51,412 bases of DNA from an uncultured Bacteroidales bacterium (GCA_902774275.1 CACYHN010000022.1:1-51412); one strand, 5' to 3'; counted from the first letter of the stretch, positions 17,843-26,639 are shown. The notes: generated from the letters alone by a model not told the origin. Numbers and translations are program-made.

Positions 17843-18414
17843 AATTGTTTAAGATATTCTGCCAGTTTCCTTACGGCGCGTCCCCTGTGACTTATCAGGT
17901 TCTTGCCTTGGGAGCTCATCTGAGAGAATGTCTCGCTGTAACCGTCGGGGACGAATATCGGATCATAACCGAAACCTCCGTCACCATAATGACGCTCGGT
18001 TGCTATCTTTCCTTTTACTATTCCCTCAAACAGAACTTCCTGTCCGTTAAGTATTAACGCAACAACTGTCCTAAATTGTGCACTGCGGTCCGGTTTTTTT
18101 TCAAGTTCGCGGAGCAGCTTGGTCATATTGGCCTCCGAGTCATGGTCACCTGCGTAGCGTGCGGAGTGAACTCCGGGTGCTCCGCCAAGTGCCTTTACCT
18201 CAAGTCCGGTGTCATCGGCAAAACAGTCATAACCGTAGTGCTCCTTGACGTAACGGGCCTTCTGCAGGGCGTTGTCCTGGAATGTGTCGCCGGTCTCGGG
18301 GATATCGTCGTGGCAGTTTATGTCACTGAGCGACAGCACCTCAAAGCGGTCGCCAAGTATCTGGCGGACCTCTTCAAGTTTATGGCTGTTATTTGTGGCA
18401 AAAACCAGCTTCAT
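17839..18414 (-). CDS. rdgB: RdgB/HAM1 family non-canonical purine NTP pyrophosphatase
   Basis: A 191-residue Maf/HAM1-superfamily enzyme of usual length. It starts [16 protein letters not shown] (phosphate-binding TNNxHK motif) and has FADDTGLEV at about 61-69, [12 protein letters not shown] at 77-88, [10 protein letters not shown] near 147-156, and SHRGRA near 175-180. It hydrolyses ITP, dITP and XTP to the monophosphates, cleaning the nucleotide pool. It sits 5 bases after leuS and overlaps the PorZ-like gene, so all three appear to be one transcript. Confidence 0.95.
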   Translation of the reverse strand: MKLVFATNNSHKLEEVRQILGDRFEVLSLSDINCHDDIPETGDTFQDNALQKARYVKEHYGYDCFADDTGLEVKALGGAPGVHSARYAGDHDSEANMTKLLRELEKKPDRSAQFRTVVALILNGQEVLFEGIVKGKIATERHYGDGGFGYDPIFVPDGYSETFSQMSSQGKNLISHRGRAVRKLAEYLKQL

Positions 18415-18419
18415 GCTGC

Positions 18420-21254
18420 TTAGAGAACTATGTTCACGATCTTGCGCGGTACCACGATCACCTTGCGGATGGCCTGACCGTTGATGTAGCCCTGAGCCTT
18501 CTCATTGGCCAGAACTGCATCCTGAATCTCTTGCTGGGTTGCCTCTGCCGGGAAGTCCAGTGTAAAGCGGGTCTTGCCGTTGAATGAGATGGAGTAGGTT
18601 ATGCTGTCCTCTTTGAGGTAATCCTCGTTGAACTTGGGCCATGCGGCATCACAAACTGTGGTTTGGTTGCCAAGTGCCTGCCACAGTTCCTCGGCGGTGT
18701 GGGGAGCAAACGGTGCGATAACCTTGGCCAGGTCTGTCAGCACGGCGCGCTTGTTGCACTTGAGTCCTGACAGCTCGTTTACGCATATCATGAATGCGGC
18801 AACCGATGTGTTGAATGAGAAGTTCTCAATATCCTCGGTTACCTTCTTTATTAGCTTGTGGATTGACTTGAGCTCGTCCTTGGTGGCGGTCTCATCACTT
18901 ACTGCCAGCTTGCCGTCGCGGTCAAAGTAGAGAGCCCACATCTTGCGGATAAAGCGGTGGCAGCCGTCTATTCCGTTGGTATCCCAGGGCTTGGACTGCT
19001 CAAGAGGTCCCAGGAACATCTCGTACATGCGCAGTGTATCGGCTCCGTACTTCTCAATGATGTCATCGGGGTTGACCACGTTGAACATTGACTTACTCAT
19101 CTTCTCAACGGCCCATCCGCAGATGTACTTGCCGTTCTCCAGTATGAACTCGGCGTTGTTGTACTCGGGCCTCCAGGCCTTGAATGCCTCGACGTCCAGC
19201 ACATCGGCACTTACTATGTTTACATCAACGTGAATGGGAGTGGTGTCATACTGGTCCTTGAGGCCCAGTGACACGAACTTGTTGGTGTCCTTGATGCGAT
19301 ATACAAAGTTACTGCGGCCCTGTATCATACCCTGGTTGATGAGCTTGCTGAACGGCTCCTCCACCTCGCTTACGCCCAGATCCTTGAGGAACTTGTTCCA
19401 GAAACGTGAGTAGATAAGGTGACCAGTGGCGTGCTCTGAACCTCCCAGGTAGAGGTCAACGCACTTCCAGTAATTATCGGCCTCCTTGCTTACAAGAGCC
19501 TTGTCATTATGCGGGTCCATGTAACGCAGATAGTAGGCCGATGAGCCTGCGAATCCGGGCATGGTGTTGAGCTCCAGCGGGAATATGGTCTTGTTGTCAA
19601 TGAGTGATTTGTCAACAACCTTGTTGTTCTTCTCATCAAAGGCCCATACCTTGGCGTGACCCAGAGGGGGTTCACCGGTCTCTGTGGGCTTGTACTCACT
19701 GATCTCGGGGAGTTCCAGCGGCAGGCACTGCTCAGGTACCATAGTGGGTATTCCGTTCTTGTAGTAAACGGGGAACGGCTCGCCCCAGTAGCGTTGACGG
19801 CTGAATATGGCGTCACGCAGACGGTAGTTGACCTTTACCTTACCCAGTTTGTTCTCCTGAACATATTTCTTGGTGGCTGCTATTGCCTCCTTAACGGTCA
19901 GGCCGTTAAGGTTGAGACCGCCCTCACGAATCTGGTCAGGACGGGGTGAGTTCATCATTACGCCTTCCTTGGCATCAAAACTCTCCTCTGATACATCGCA
20001 ACCCTCAATGAGCGGACGGATCTCAAGGCCAAAGTGCTTGGCGAATGCGTAGTCACGGCTGTCGTGAGCAGGTACCGCCATGATGGCACCTGTACCGTAG
20101 CCAGCCAGCACATAGTCACTTATCCATACGGGTACATCCTCACCTGTCAAGGGGTTGATGGCGTATGAACCGCTGAATACGCCGGTTACACGGCGGTCAG
20201 CTATGCGCTCGCGCTCGGTGCGCTTCTTTACGGCTGCTACGTAGGCATCTACCTCCTTCTTCTGTGCGGGTGTGGTAAGCTGTGCCACCAGCTCGCTCTC
20301 GGGAGCCAGTACCATGAATGTCACACCGAATATGGTATCGGCACGGGTGGTGAATATGGTGAATTCTATGTCGCTGTCCTTAACGTGGAACTGCATCTCA
20401 GTACCCTCGGAGCGGCCTATCCAGTTGCGCTGGGTCTCCTTGATGGAGTCTGACCATTCTATCTTGTCTAGTCCGTCAAGCAGGCGCTGTGCGTAAGCTG
20501 ATACCCTCAGGCACCACTGGCGCATCTTTTTCTGTTCTACGGGGAATCCGCCGCGTACTGATACGCCCTCAACTACCTCGTCGTTGGCAAGTACTGTGCC
20601 AAGTCCGGCGCACCAGTTTACCATGGTCTCGCCCAGGTAGGCTATGCGGTAGTTCATCAGGATGTCCGATTTCTGCTTGTCGTCCATGGCTTTCCACTCG
20701 GCGGCGGTAAAGCTGAGCTCCTCGCTCTGGGCTACGTCAAGACCCTCGGTACCCTTCTGCTCAAAACGCTCAATAAGTTTCTCAATGGGCTGTGCGCTCT
20801 GGCACTTATTGCAGTAGAAACTGTTGAACATCTTCTGGAATGCCCACTGGGTCCAGTGGTAGTAGCCGGGCTCACAGGTGCGTACCTCGCGGTCCCAGTC
20901 AAATGAGAATCCTATCTTGTCCAGCTGCTCGCGGTAGCGGTTTATGTTCTTTTCAGTTGTAATGGCGGGGTGCTGGCCGGTCTGTATGGCGTACTGCTCG
21001 GCGGGCAGGCCGTATGCATCGTAACCCATGGGGTTCAGCACGTTGAATCCGCACTGACGTTTGTAGCGGGCGTAAATGTCCGATGCAATGTATCCCAGGG
21101 GGTGTCCTACGTGCAGGCCTGCGCCTGACGGGTAGGGGAACATGTTGAGTACGTAATACTTGGGCTTTGCGGGGTTCTCAACTACTTTATAAGTACCCTC
21201 CTTGGCCCATTTTTCCTGCCACTTCTTTTCAATTGCTCTGAAATCGTATTCCAT
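18420..21254 (-). CDS. leuS: Leucyl-tRNA synthetase
   Basis: The start at 21254 gives 944 residues beginning [16 protein letters not shown], the conserved N-terminus; ten further in-frame codons upstream are not conserved. The HIGH-class motif is [12 protein letters not shown] (40-51) and the KMSKS loop is present as [10 protein letters not shown] in the C-terminal third. The CP1 editing domain between them contains [14 protein letters not shown] (threonine-rich) and [15 protein letters not shown], so post-transfer editing should be intact. It charges tRNA-Leu. It leads the minus-strand leuS-rdgB-porZ operon. Confidence 0.97.
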   Translation of the reverse strand: MEYDFRAIEKKWQEKWAKEGTYKVVENPAKPKYYVLNMFPYPSGAGLHVGHPLGYIASDIYARYKRQCGFNVLNPMGYDAYGLPAEQYAIQTGQHPAITTEKNINRYREQLDKIGFSFDWDREVRTCEPGYYHWTQWAFQKMFNSFYCNKCQSAQPIEKLIERFEQKGTEGLDVAQSEELSFTAAEWKAMDDKQKSDILMNYRIAYLGETMVNWCAGLGTVLANDEVVEGVSVRGGFPVEQKKMRQWCLRVSAYAQRLLDGLDKIEWSDSIKETQRNWIGRSEGTEMQFHVKDSDIEFTIFTTRADTIFGVTFMVLAPESELVAQLTTPAQKKEVDAYVAAVKKRTERERIADRRVTGVFSGSYAINPLTGEDVPVWISDYVLAGYGTGAIMAVPAHDSRDYAFAKHFGLEIRPLIEGCDVSEESFDAKEGVMMNSPRPDQIREGGLNLNGLTVKEAIAATKKYVQENKLGKVKVNYRLRDAIFSRQRYWGEPFPVYYKNGIPTMVPEQCLPLELPEISEYKPTETGEPPLGHAKVWAFDEKNNKVVDKSLIDNKTIFPLELNTMPGFAGSSAYYLRYMDPHNDKALVSKEADNYWKCVDLYLGGSEHATGHLIYSRFWNKFLKDLGVSEVEEPFSKLINQGMIQGRSNFVYRIKDTNKFVSLGLKDQYDTTPIHVDVNIVSADVLDVEAFKAWRPEYNNAEFILENGKYICGWAVEKMSKSMFNVVNPDDIIEKYGADTLRMYEMFLGPLEQSKPWDTNGIDGCHRFIRKMWALYFDRDGKLAVSDETATKDELKSIHKLIKKVTEDIENFSFNTSVAAFMICVNELSGLKCNKRAVLTDLAKVIAPFAPHTAEELWQALGNQTTVCDAAWPKFNEDYLKEDSITYSISFNGKTRFTLDFPAEATQQEIQDAVLANEKAQGYINGQAIRKVIVVPRKIVNIVL

Positions 21255-21281
21255 TACAGCTTTGATTTTTATTTCAAGTCG

Positions 21282-21289
21282 CAAAATTA
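21282..21289 (-). promoter_or_regulatory. Candidate promoter -7 element for leuS
   Basis: Reads TAATTTTG on the minus strand, an exact TAnnTTTG box, 27 bases before the leuS start. No properly spaced TTTG is seen. Confidence 0.45.
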
Positions 21290-21344
21290 CACAATTTCAA
21301 GCAAAATCCTCTTTAAAAAAAGGTATAGTTCTTTTAGAAGCACC

Positions 21345-21369
21345 GCAGGACATAGGTCCTATGTCCTGC
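21345..21369. repeat. Perfect 25-base palindrome in a divergent intergenic region
   Basis: GCAGGACATAGG, one central T, then CCTATGTCCTGC: twelve bases match their inverse exactly. It lies between divergent leuS and the HTH-DUF805 gene, about 85 bases from the latter's promoter box. No T run follows on either strand and no gene ends here, so a terminator is unlikely. It could be an operator or part of a structured leader. Confidence 0.55.
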
Positions 21370-21426
21370 TCCTGCAACTGGAAACAATATTGGATTGATG
21401 CTTTGTTATGTTTATGTTATGCCTTG

Positions 21427-21462
21427 TTTGTAGGTTATAATGGCAAATTGTACCTATATTTG
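21427..21462 (+). promoter_or_regulatory. Candidate promoter for the HTH-DUF805 gene
   Basis: TATATTTG at 21455-21462 is an exact -7 box, with TTTG at 21427-21430 (24-base spacer, slightly long). It ends 32 bases before the ATG at 21495. Confidence 0.45.
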
Positions 21463-21494
21463 ACTTTCCAATACAGACAGTCTTTTCAATAATT

Positions 21495-22535
21495 ATGGAT
21501 AACAGACAGCAGCTTCTTGACGAGTGTCATTCTGCTTTCCGGGAAACGGAGAGCGCACGCATTCTTGCGCTTTACCGCAGTCGTGATAACCGCCTCTCTT
21601 TTGATGAACGCCTCTCCATTACAAAGGAGATAGAAAAGGTGTTCTATCCGGTTTTCCTTGAACTGCGTAATGTAAACCCCTCGCTTACCGACTGGGATCT
21701 GATGCTCAGCGTGCTTTCTTATGAAGGTTTCTCGGTATCGGTCATTGCTGAATGCTTCTCGGTATCAAACGATGCAGTGCGAATGCGCAAGAGCCGTCTG
21801 CGTGAAAAACTGCCTCAGGAGTGGTTCTCGCTGATATTTCATGGTGTAACAAAAATGTATCAGGAGCAATGTCACGATTGTGTTACGCAAAATATTTCGG
21901 GTGCCGGTGATGCCACCATACCTTTGGCGTCAGAAACTCAAAACGAAACCGTTATGGAACAAAACGAACCAATCAGAATGACATTCGGCAAAGCAATCAT
22001 TAAAGGGCTTTGCGGAACCGTAAGATTCAGAGGGCGCGCGTCACGTCCGGAATACTGGTACTATACTCTGTTCTGCTTTATAATGCAGGTTGCAGTTTTC
22101 TCTCTTGCTTTGCTACTTACATCGATCAACAGTTTCATACCTTATCAATATGACCATATTGTGATGAGGAGTTGGATAATCATTGCTGCATTGCTGGCCA
22201 TATCTCACTCTGCTGCATCGGTCAGACGCATCCAGGATACGGACCGTAACGGCTGGCTATGGGTTTCAACCTATCTCGTGCCCTGGATAGTGTTCATCGT
22301 CATGTTCATATGGAGGATAGAGTATGATGTACATTTAAGAAACTTTGAGAACGGGAAGTTGCCTGATACTTTCGTAATGAACTGGGCTAACGTCATGTAT
22401 GCAATAGACCTGATAATCCTTGTCGTAACATTTACTGTAACCATAGTCTGGTATAGCCAAAAAGGTACTGAAGGGCCCAATATTTATGGTCCTGACCCAT
22501 TGTACAGATATAATTCCAAACCAAATAACAATTAA
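21495..22535 (+). CDS. Sigma-like helix-turn-helix domain fused to a DUF805 membrane domain
   Basis: A 346-residue protein of two unlike halves. Residues about 64-107 (LTDWDLMLSVLSYEGFSVSVIAECFSV... then DAVRMRKSRLREKLP) look like a LuxR/sigma region 4-type helix-turn-helix, as in the C-terminal tails of Bacteroidetes regulators. Residues about 161-345 are a DUF805 domain with its signatures FRGRASRPEYW (178-188) and VRRIQDTDRNGW (243-254) and four membrane segments. A linker joins them. A membrane-tethered DNA-binding protein is a reasonable inference, but no target or signal is known. A thioredoxin gene follows after 5 bases. Confidence 0.7.
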   Translation: MDNRQQLLDECHSAFRETESARILALYRSRDNRLSFDERLSITKEIEKVFYPVFLELRNVNPSLTDWDLMLSVLSYEGFSVSVIAECFSVSNDAVRMRKSRLREKLPQEWFSLIFHGVTKMYQEQCHDCVTQNISGAGDATIPLASETQNETVMEQNEPIRMTFGKAIIKGLCGTVRFRGRASRPEYWYYTLFCFIMQVAVFSLALLLTSINSFIPYQYDHIVMRSWIIIAALLAISHSAASVRRIQDTDRNGWLWVSTYLVPWIVFIVMFIWRIEYDVHLRNFENGKLPDTFVMNWANVMYAIDLIILVVTFTVTIVWYSQKGTEGPNIYGPDPLYRYNSKPNNN

Positions 22536-22540
22536 CTGAT

Positions 22541-22990
22541 ATGAACCGATTTTTTCTTTCGGTCCTGATCTTGATGATCGGGACAGCACCCGCCTTGTCT
22601 CAGAACAAGGACTCCGGTTACTCCGGAAAGTATATTCCCAAAAAATATATTGCGGACCTGAAAAAGCCTACCATGGTTATGTTGACAGCTACCTGGTGTG
22701 GCCCCTGCAGTATTATGAAGACGGAAATAATGGAACAGCCCGACGTTAAGAGTTGCCTTGACAGTCTGAACGTCCTGATAATCGATATAGATGATAACGA
22801 CGGAAAGATATATGCAAGCAAGTTCACTGACGCAGGTTATGAACAGGCAATCCCTTATTTTGCACTGCTTGATACCAAGGGCAACTGCATCGGCTATCAC
22901 GGAGGACTTGCCGATGAGGAGACGTTCCTTTCATTCTTAAGACAATCATTGATAACCGATAAAAACGAAAATGAAGATGAAAACAAATAA
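22541..22990 (+). CDS. Exported thioredoxin-fold protein with CGPC active site
   Basis: A 149-residue protein with a signal peptide (cleavage near residue 20, ALSQ) and a thioredoxin fold. The redox motif is WCGPC at 52-56 and the cis-proline loop is AIPYFALLD. It would act outside the cytoplasmic membrane in disulfide exchange. It lies 5 bases after the HTH-DUF805 gene and overlaps the next gene by 20 bases, so the three probably form one operon. The C-terminus is a charged run of Lys, Asn and Glu, unusual for a thioredoxin. Confidence 0.85.
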   Translation: MNRFFLSVLILMIGTAPALSQNKDSGYSGKYIPKKYIADLKKPTMVMLTATWCGPCSIMKTEIMEQPDVKSCLDSLNVLIIDIDDNDGKIYASKFTDAGYEQAIPYFALLDTKGNCIGYHGGLADEETFLSFLRQSLITDKNENEDENK

Positions 22991-24020
22991 GTTATTCACG
23001 ATAATGCTCCTGTCCGTTTTTTCAGCTGTATCCGCTTATGGACAGAACAAAGATAATCTGATGAAATCGGCCGTTGACAATCTTTCTTCATGGCTCAGTA
23101 CAATGGATACGGATGAGATGATCAGTAAGATTCCGGAAAACGGGCAAGGAAATCAGATGATATGTATAGGTAGCAGAAGATACATGCAGTTTGTGGATTT
23201 TATGGAAGCTGCCGATACATCCCGGGTGCTTAAAACACTTATGGAAAGATACAATCTATTGACAGTGAATCCGGATTCCATTCCTGACTTAATGTCTGAC
23301 TACTATTATTTCATTAAAATGGCTAAAGCATATCCCTCTTTTATGGTTTTGGACAAGGAAGGTAACATGAAACCGGGTTTCGATATAGGATACAATTCTG
23401 AAGAGAGGCTTGTGGCGTTAGCGATATTGTCAAACAGTATCGACACCACCTTCAAAGCCCAGGATATCCGCAGGTTAACAGAAAAGAAGTACAATAAATA
23501 CCAGAGAAAGAAACAAACTGCGATGCGTTATTACAACATGATAGATGCCGGGCATCATGTTGATGTCAACGCTGGATACGGACTCTATGTTTTGTCCGGC
23601 AACAAAGAGACAGACTGCAGTTCACAACTTGTTACGGTTGATTTAGGATTCAGGCAGGACATCGGCCCAAAAAGGAGGGTGTCTTTAAGCGCCGGACTGG
23701 CACTGGACCATGTGTTTGATGAACCTGCACAGACCCGGCTGAGCATACCAATTGAAGCAGAGATCCTGCTTGTAAGAATGTATCCCGAGATTAAATGTCG
23801 TGCAGGTGTGTGGGGTGGCCGTACCTTTGTAAAAGAGGCATTCAGGCAGGATTACGCCAAGTATGAAGCAGGGGTACACACAAGCCTGTTCCTTGAGTTC
23901 GGGAACTTTGATTTTTCATTGGGCTACAAGAGAGGGCTCACAGACCGCTTCACGTCACCGGACTTGAGTGGTTACTCCAATTTCTTCACTTTCTCCCTCC
24001 GTTTAAGACTGTTTGATTAG
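22971..24020 (+). CDS. Exported protein: degenerate thioredoxin-like domain plus C-terminal beta-barrel-like domain
   Basis: A 349-residue protein with a signal peptide (about 1-24, ending AYGQ); an ATG two codons downstream at 22977 is also possible. Residues about 30-165 are helical and include KAYPSFMVLDKEGNMKPGF, which resembles the second half of the upstream thioredoxin (IPYFALLDTKGNCIGY). No C-x-x-C motif is seen, so it should not be a redox enzyme. From about residue 197 the sequence alternates as outer-membrane strands (VDVNAGYGLYVL, LVTVDLGFRQDI, VSLSAGLALDHVF, FDFSLGYKRGL) and ends FFTFSLRLRLFD, typical of a barrel's last strand. Function unknown; it likely partners the preceding thioredoxin. 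Confidence 0.6.
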   Translation: MKMKTNKLFTIMLLSVFSAVSAYGQNKDNLMKSAVDNLSSWLSTMDTDEMISKIPENGQGNQMICIGSRRYMQFVDFMEAADTSRVLKTLMERYNLLTVNPDSIPDLMSDYYYFIKMAKAYPSFMVLDKEGNMKPGFDIGYNSEERLVALAILSNSIDTTFKAQDIRRLTEKKYNKYQRKKQTAMRYYNMIDAGHHVDVNAGYGLYVLSGNKETDCSSQLVTVDLGFRQDIGPKRRVSLSAGLALDHVFDEPAQTRLSIPIEAEILLVRMYPEIKCRAGVWGGRTFVKEAFRQDYAKYEAGVHTSLFLEFGNFDFSLGYKRGLTDRFTSPDLSGYSNFFTFSLRLRLFD

Positions 24021-24094
24021 TGGTGTCGCTATAAGATAGTAGGCACAGGTTTTAATTATAAAGTATTGCAATATAGGCAATCCGTTATTTTTTG

Positions 24095-24102
24095 TATTTT
24101 TG
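24095..24102 (+). promoter_or_regulatory. Candidate promoter -7 element for the DUF6922/AbiEii-type pair
   Basis: TATTTTTG is an exact TAnnTTTG box, 28 bases before the ATG at 24131. TATTG at 24064-24068 is the nearest -33-like sequence but the spacer is too long (26). Confidence 0.45.
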
Positions 24103-24130
24103 CAACTAAGGTTATTTAGCTCATCGTTTT

Positions 24131-24436
24131 ATGAGTAGCAAAGAATGTTTAAGTAAATTCAGTCAGTATCTTTTTTGGGATGCTGATACATCGGAATTAT
24201 CGATGGATACGCATTCTCGCTATATCATTCAGCGTGTTCTAGAACATGGCCAGATGGATGACTGGCGGCTCATAAACCATTACTATGGACTTGACAAGAT
24301 TGTGGAGGAATGTAAGCAGATGCGCACACTTGATCCAGTCTGTCTATCATTCATAGCTGCAATATCACACACAAACCAAGAAGAATACCGATGCTATCAC
24401 TTCAGACAGTCTTTCCCGACACTCTGGAACTCCTGA
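24131..24436 (+). CDS. DUF6922-type protein, probable antitoxin partner
   Basis: A 101-residue protein with the pattern of DUF6922: a short N-terminal FLFWD-like segment (here YLFWDADTSELSMDTH), then HSRYIIQRVLEHGQMDDWRLINHYYGLDKI, and a C-terminal EEYRCYHFRQSFPTLWNS. In Bacteroidetes these genes are usually followed, often with overlap, by an AbiEii-type nucleotidyltransferase, and the pair is thought to act as a type IV-like toxin-antitoxin or abortive infection system. Here the next frame overlaps it by 46 bases, but is truncated. The sequence itself looks complete. Confidence 0.65.
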   Translation: MSSKECLSKFSQYLFWDADTSELSMDTHSRYIIQRVLEHGQMDDWRLINHYYGLDKIVEECKQMRTLDPVCLSFIAAISHTNQEEYRCYHFRQSFPTLWNS

Positions 24437-24633
24437 AAACCCTTATGAACCAGCCTCTATTTAATGAAATGAGACTGGTAGGAGGAACCTCACTTGCATT
24501 ACAGTACGGCCATCGTCGTTCTTTAGATTTGGACTTCTTTGGGAAAACTACAGAGGATATTGAAGAACTGACAGAAATGATGAACCATTGTGCAGAGAAT
24601 GTGATACGTGGCAACAAACACCCTTTCAGTTAA
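24391..24633 (+). pseudogene. Truncated AbiEii-type nucleotidyltransferase
   Basis: An 80-residue remnant of a nucleotidyl transferase AbiEii/AbiGii-type toxin. It keeps the N-terminal catalytic region: LVGGTSLALQYGHRRSLDLDFFG (about 27-49), with the GGT-Lx(n)-DxD arrangement of the fold. Relatives run to roughly 200 residues or more; here a stop at 24631-24633 cuts it, and the rest of the family is not found in any frame before the DUF3795 gene at 24667. It looks like a deletion relic, so the pair is probably non-functional. Its start lies inside the preceding gene, the usual arrangement. Confidence 0.65.
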
Positions 24634-24666
24634 AAGCACTATCTTCGCTTACAGAAAAATGTGCTT

Positions 24667-24999
24667 ATGAAACAGTTTATTGCTTTTTGCGGATTGGATT
24701 GTGAGGGGTGTCAGGCCCGGTTGGCTACTGTTAATGATGACGATGAACTGCGCAGGAAAGTGGCTCGGGAATGGTCGGAGCTTAATAAGGTTGAGATTAC
24801 TCCCGATATGATCAATTGCACCGGATGCCGCATTGAAGGCGCCAAGACTCCGTTCTGTGACTCGCTCTGTCCTATACGCAAGTGCGCCCGGGCTAAGTGT
24901 TTTGAGACCTGCGCTGACTGCAGCGATATGGAAAACTGCTCCAAGCTTGCTATGATTACATCAAACAATAAGGAAGCGTTATCAAATCTCAAAATGTAA
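24667..24999 (+). CDS. DUF3795 cysteine-rich protein
   Basis: A 110-residue protein, full length for DUF3795. The start ATG at 24667 is preferred over an in-frame GTG six bases upstream because MKQFIAFCGLDCEGC is the usual N-terminus. It has at least twelve cysteines in pairs and clusters (FCGLDCEGC, NCTGC, FCDSLCPIRKC, CFETCADC, NC), suggesting bound zinc or an iron-sulfur cluster. The function of the family is unknown. Its stop codon TAA at 24997-24999 is also the first part of an inverted repeat that runs into the following gap. Confidence 0.8.
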   Translation: MKQFIAFCGLDCEGCQARLATVNDDDELRRKVAREWSELNKVEITPDMINCTGCRIEGAKTPFCDSLCPIRKCARAKCFETCADCSDMENCSKLAMITSNNKEALSNLKM

Positions 25000-25138
25000 G
25001 GTGACGTGACGCAAAGTGGTATTTCTTTCAGTCGCTTCACTTGGTGAAAGCGTCCTTTCGGGCCGAGCGCGTTTTGCGTCGTTTCAACTCACCTTAGGGA
25101 GAGAATAGGCCGTACCTGCGTTTTGCTTCCCTAAGGTG
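24997..25138 (+). repeat. Two overlapping, mutually exclusive inverted repeats
   Basis: TAAGGTGA (24997-25004) can pair with TCACCTTA (25089-25096), closing a hairpin that also holds GACGCAAA/TTTGCGTC (25008-25015 and 25073-25080) and CGCTTCAC/GTGAAAGCG (25033-25040 and 25044-25052, one bulge). The segment 25090-25100 can instead pair exactly with 25128-25138 (11 base pairs). The two folds compete for 25090-25096. It lies between the DUF3795 and GNAT genes, ahead of the GNAT promoter box. It could be a terminator/antiterminator, a structured 3' end or a small repeat. Confidence 0.5.
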
Positions 25139-25168
25139 GGGGGGAGGAGAAAAACAGCGGATTTTATG

Positions 25169-25176
25169 TATTTTTG
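25169..25176 (+). promoter_or_regulatory. Candidate promoter -7 element for the GNAT-zinc ribbon gene
   Basis: TATTTTTG, an exact TAnnTTTG box, 19 bases before the ATG at 25196. No TTTG at the usual distance upstream. Confidence 0.45.
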
Positions 25177-25195
25177 TGGATAAATATAGACAGTT

Positions 25196-26077
25196 ATGAA
25201 TATCAGATTAGAGTGTCCTGAGGATTACAGGGTGGTGGAGAAACTTACCCGTGAGGCGTTTTGGAATGTATATAAGCCGGGTTGTTTGGAGCATTATGTA
25301 TTGAATCAGTATAGGAACAATCCTGACTTTATTCCGGAGTTGGATTTTGTGATGGAGGAGAATGGACGTATTATCGGCCATGTTATGTTCTCTAAGGCGG
25401 AGCTTGTGTTGACCGATGGCACGTGCAAACCGTCGTGGACTTTCGGGCCTATTAGCATTCATCCTGATTACAAGCGAAAGGGGTATGGGCTTAAACTGCT
25501 GAATTATGCTTTGGATAAGGCTCGCCAGATGGGTGTGGGCTTTATTTGCATGGAGGGCAACATTGAGTTTTACAAGCATGCCGGGTTTGGGCTGGCCAGT
25601 AAGTTGGGCATTCATTATCATTCGGAGCCTAAGGATGCTGAGGTTCCTTACTTCCTGGCTCAGGAACTTATTCCCGGATGGCTTGGCGGCATTGAGGCAA
25701 CCTACTGTCCACCGCAGGGTTATTTTGTGGCGGATGCTGATCCGGATGCGTTTGAGGCTTATGATGCTACGTTCCCTAGGAAGGAGAAGGCTTTCCGTGA
25801 GGGCCAGTTACCACAGTTCTGCCAGAGTTGCGGAATGCCGCTTACCCGCGTAGAGGATTGCGGAACCAATGCTGACGGCAGCACCAACTTTGATTATTGC
25901 CAGTACTGCTATAAGGACGGCCATTTCCTGCAGGATATGACAATGGACCAGATGATTGAGCACTGTGCCCAATTTGTTGATGAGGTAAACAAGAACATGC
26001 CCAAACCAATGACCCGTGACGAGTACAAGCAGATGATGTACGGTTTCTTCCCGATGCTTAGAAGATGGCGGCGTTGA
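25196..26077 (+). CDS. GNAT acetyltransferase fused to a zinc-ribbon domain
   Basis: A 293-residue two-domain protein. Residues about 1-165 are a GNAT domain with acetyl-CoA loop RKGYG (94-98) after the strand FGPISIHP. Residues about 205-293 match the putative zinc ribbon family that begins QFCQSCGMPL: C209-x2-C212, Cys222 and C235-x2-C238 would bind one zinc. The zinc-ribbon domain also occurs alone as a small protein in Bacteroidetes. The substrate is unknown. The next gene starts inside its last 13 bases, so the two are coupled. Base use here is strongly G-rich on the coding strand compared with plus-strand genes at the left end. Confidence 0.85.
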   Translation: MNIRLECPEDYRVVEKLTREAFWNVYKPGCLEHYVLNQYRNNPDFIPELDFVMEENGRIIGHVMFSKAELVLTDGTCKPSWTFGPISIHPDYKRKGYGLKLLNYALDKARQMGVGFICMEGNIEFYKHAGFGLASKLGIHYHSEPKDAEVPYFLAQELIPGWLGGIEATYCPPQGYFVADADPDAFEAYDATFPRKEKAFREGQLPQFCQSCGMPLTRVEDCGTNADGSTNFDYCQYCYKDGHFLQDMTMDQMIEHCAQFVDEVNKNMPKPMTRDEYKQMMYGFFPMLRRWRR

Positions 26078-26589
26078 CTGATGAAATGTTGAGGGCCGTG
26101 AAAGGCGAGCTTGATGCGCAAGCCGTTTACAGGGAGGTAAAGCGGTCGGGCGATTTTGCGGGTTTTGCGCGGCGGTTCATGCATAGTGATGACGGGCGTG
26201 TGGCGCGGAATGCGTTCTGGGTGCTTACCAAGGCTACGGACCAGGAGCTCTCGCAGTTGCAGGGTATGCTTGGTGAACTGATAGACCTGGCGCTCAAGAC
26301 CGGACACTCGGCTGTGCGCAGGCTGTCGCTCAATATCATAGAGCGTCTAAAGATGGAAGAGGATGATCTGCGTACAGACTTTCTGGATTTCTGTCTGGAG
26401 CATATGGCCGATGCCGATGAACTGCCCGGCATCCAGTCCATCAGCATGAAGCTGGCTTATCGTATGTGCAAATTCTACCCGGAGCTTATGGACGAGTTCA
26501 AGGCCACGCTTGAATCGATGGAGCCGGACTTTTTCAAGCCGGCCGTCAACTGTGTCCGCAACCGCATATTGAACGGAAAACTCAAATAG
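26065..26589 (+). CDS. HEAT-repeat-like helical protein
   Basis: A 174-residue all-helical protein with paired helices that resemble HEAT repeats (FMHSDDGRVARNAFWVLTKATDQEL near 38-62, KTGHSAVRRLSLNIIERLKMEEDDL near 79-103, LPGIQSISMKLAYRMCKFYPELMDEFKATL near 118-147). Relatives are found as uncharacterised proteins in Bacteroidales. It has no signal peptide or membrane segment, so it is probably cytosolic and binds proteins. It overlaps the GNAT-zinc ribbon gene by 13 bases and converges on the acyltransferase gene. Confidence 0.65.
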   Translation: MAALTDEMLRAVKGELDAQAVYREVKRSGDFAGFARRFMHSDDGRVARNAFWVLTKATDQELSQLQGMLGELIDLALKTGHSAVRRLSLNIIERLKMEEDDLRTDFLDFCLEHMADADELPGIQSISMKLAYRMCKFYPELMDEFKATLESMEPDFFKPAVNCVRNRILNGKLK

Positions 26590-26590
26590 A

Positions 26591-26617
26591 GCACAAAGGG
26601 ATCTGATCCTTTTGTGT
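26591..26617. terminator. Bidirectional terminator-like hairpin
   Basis: GCACAAAGGGATC (26591-26603) pairs with GATCCTTTTGTGT (26605-26617) over 13 positions with two G-T wobbles. It sits between the converging HEAT-like and acyltransferase genes, where a shared terminator is expected. The T run after it is poor. Confidence 0.5.
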
Positions 26618-26639
26618 CGCTGGAAAGCTTAAATGAAGA

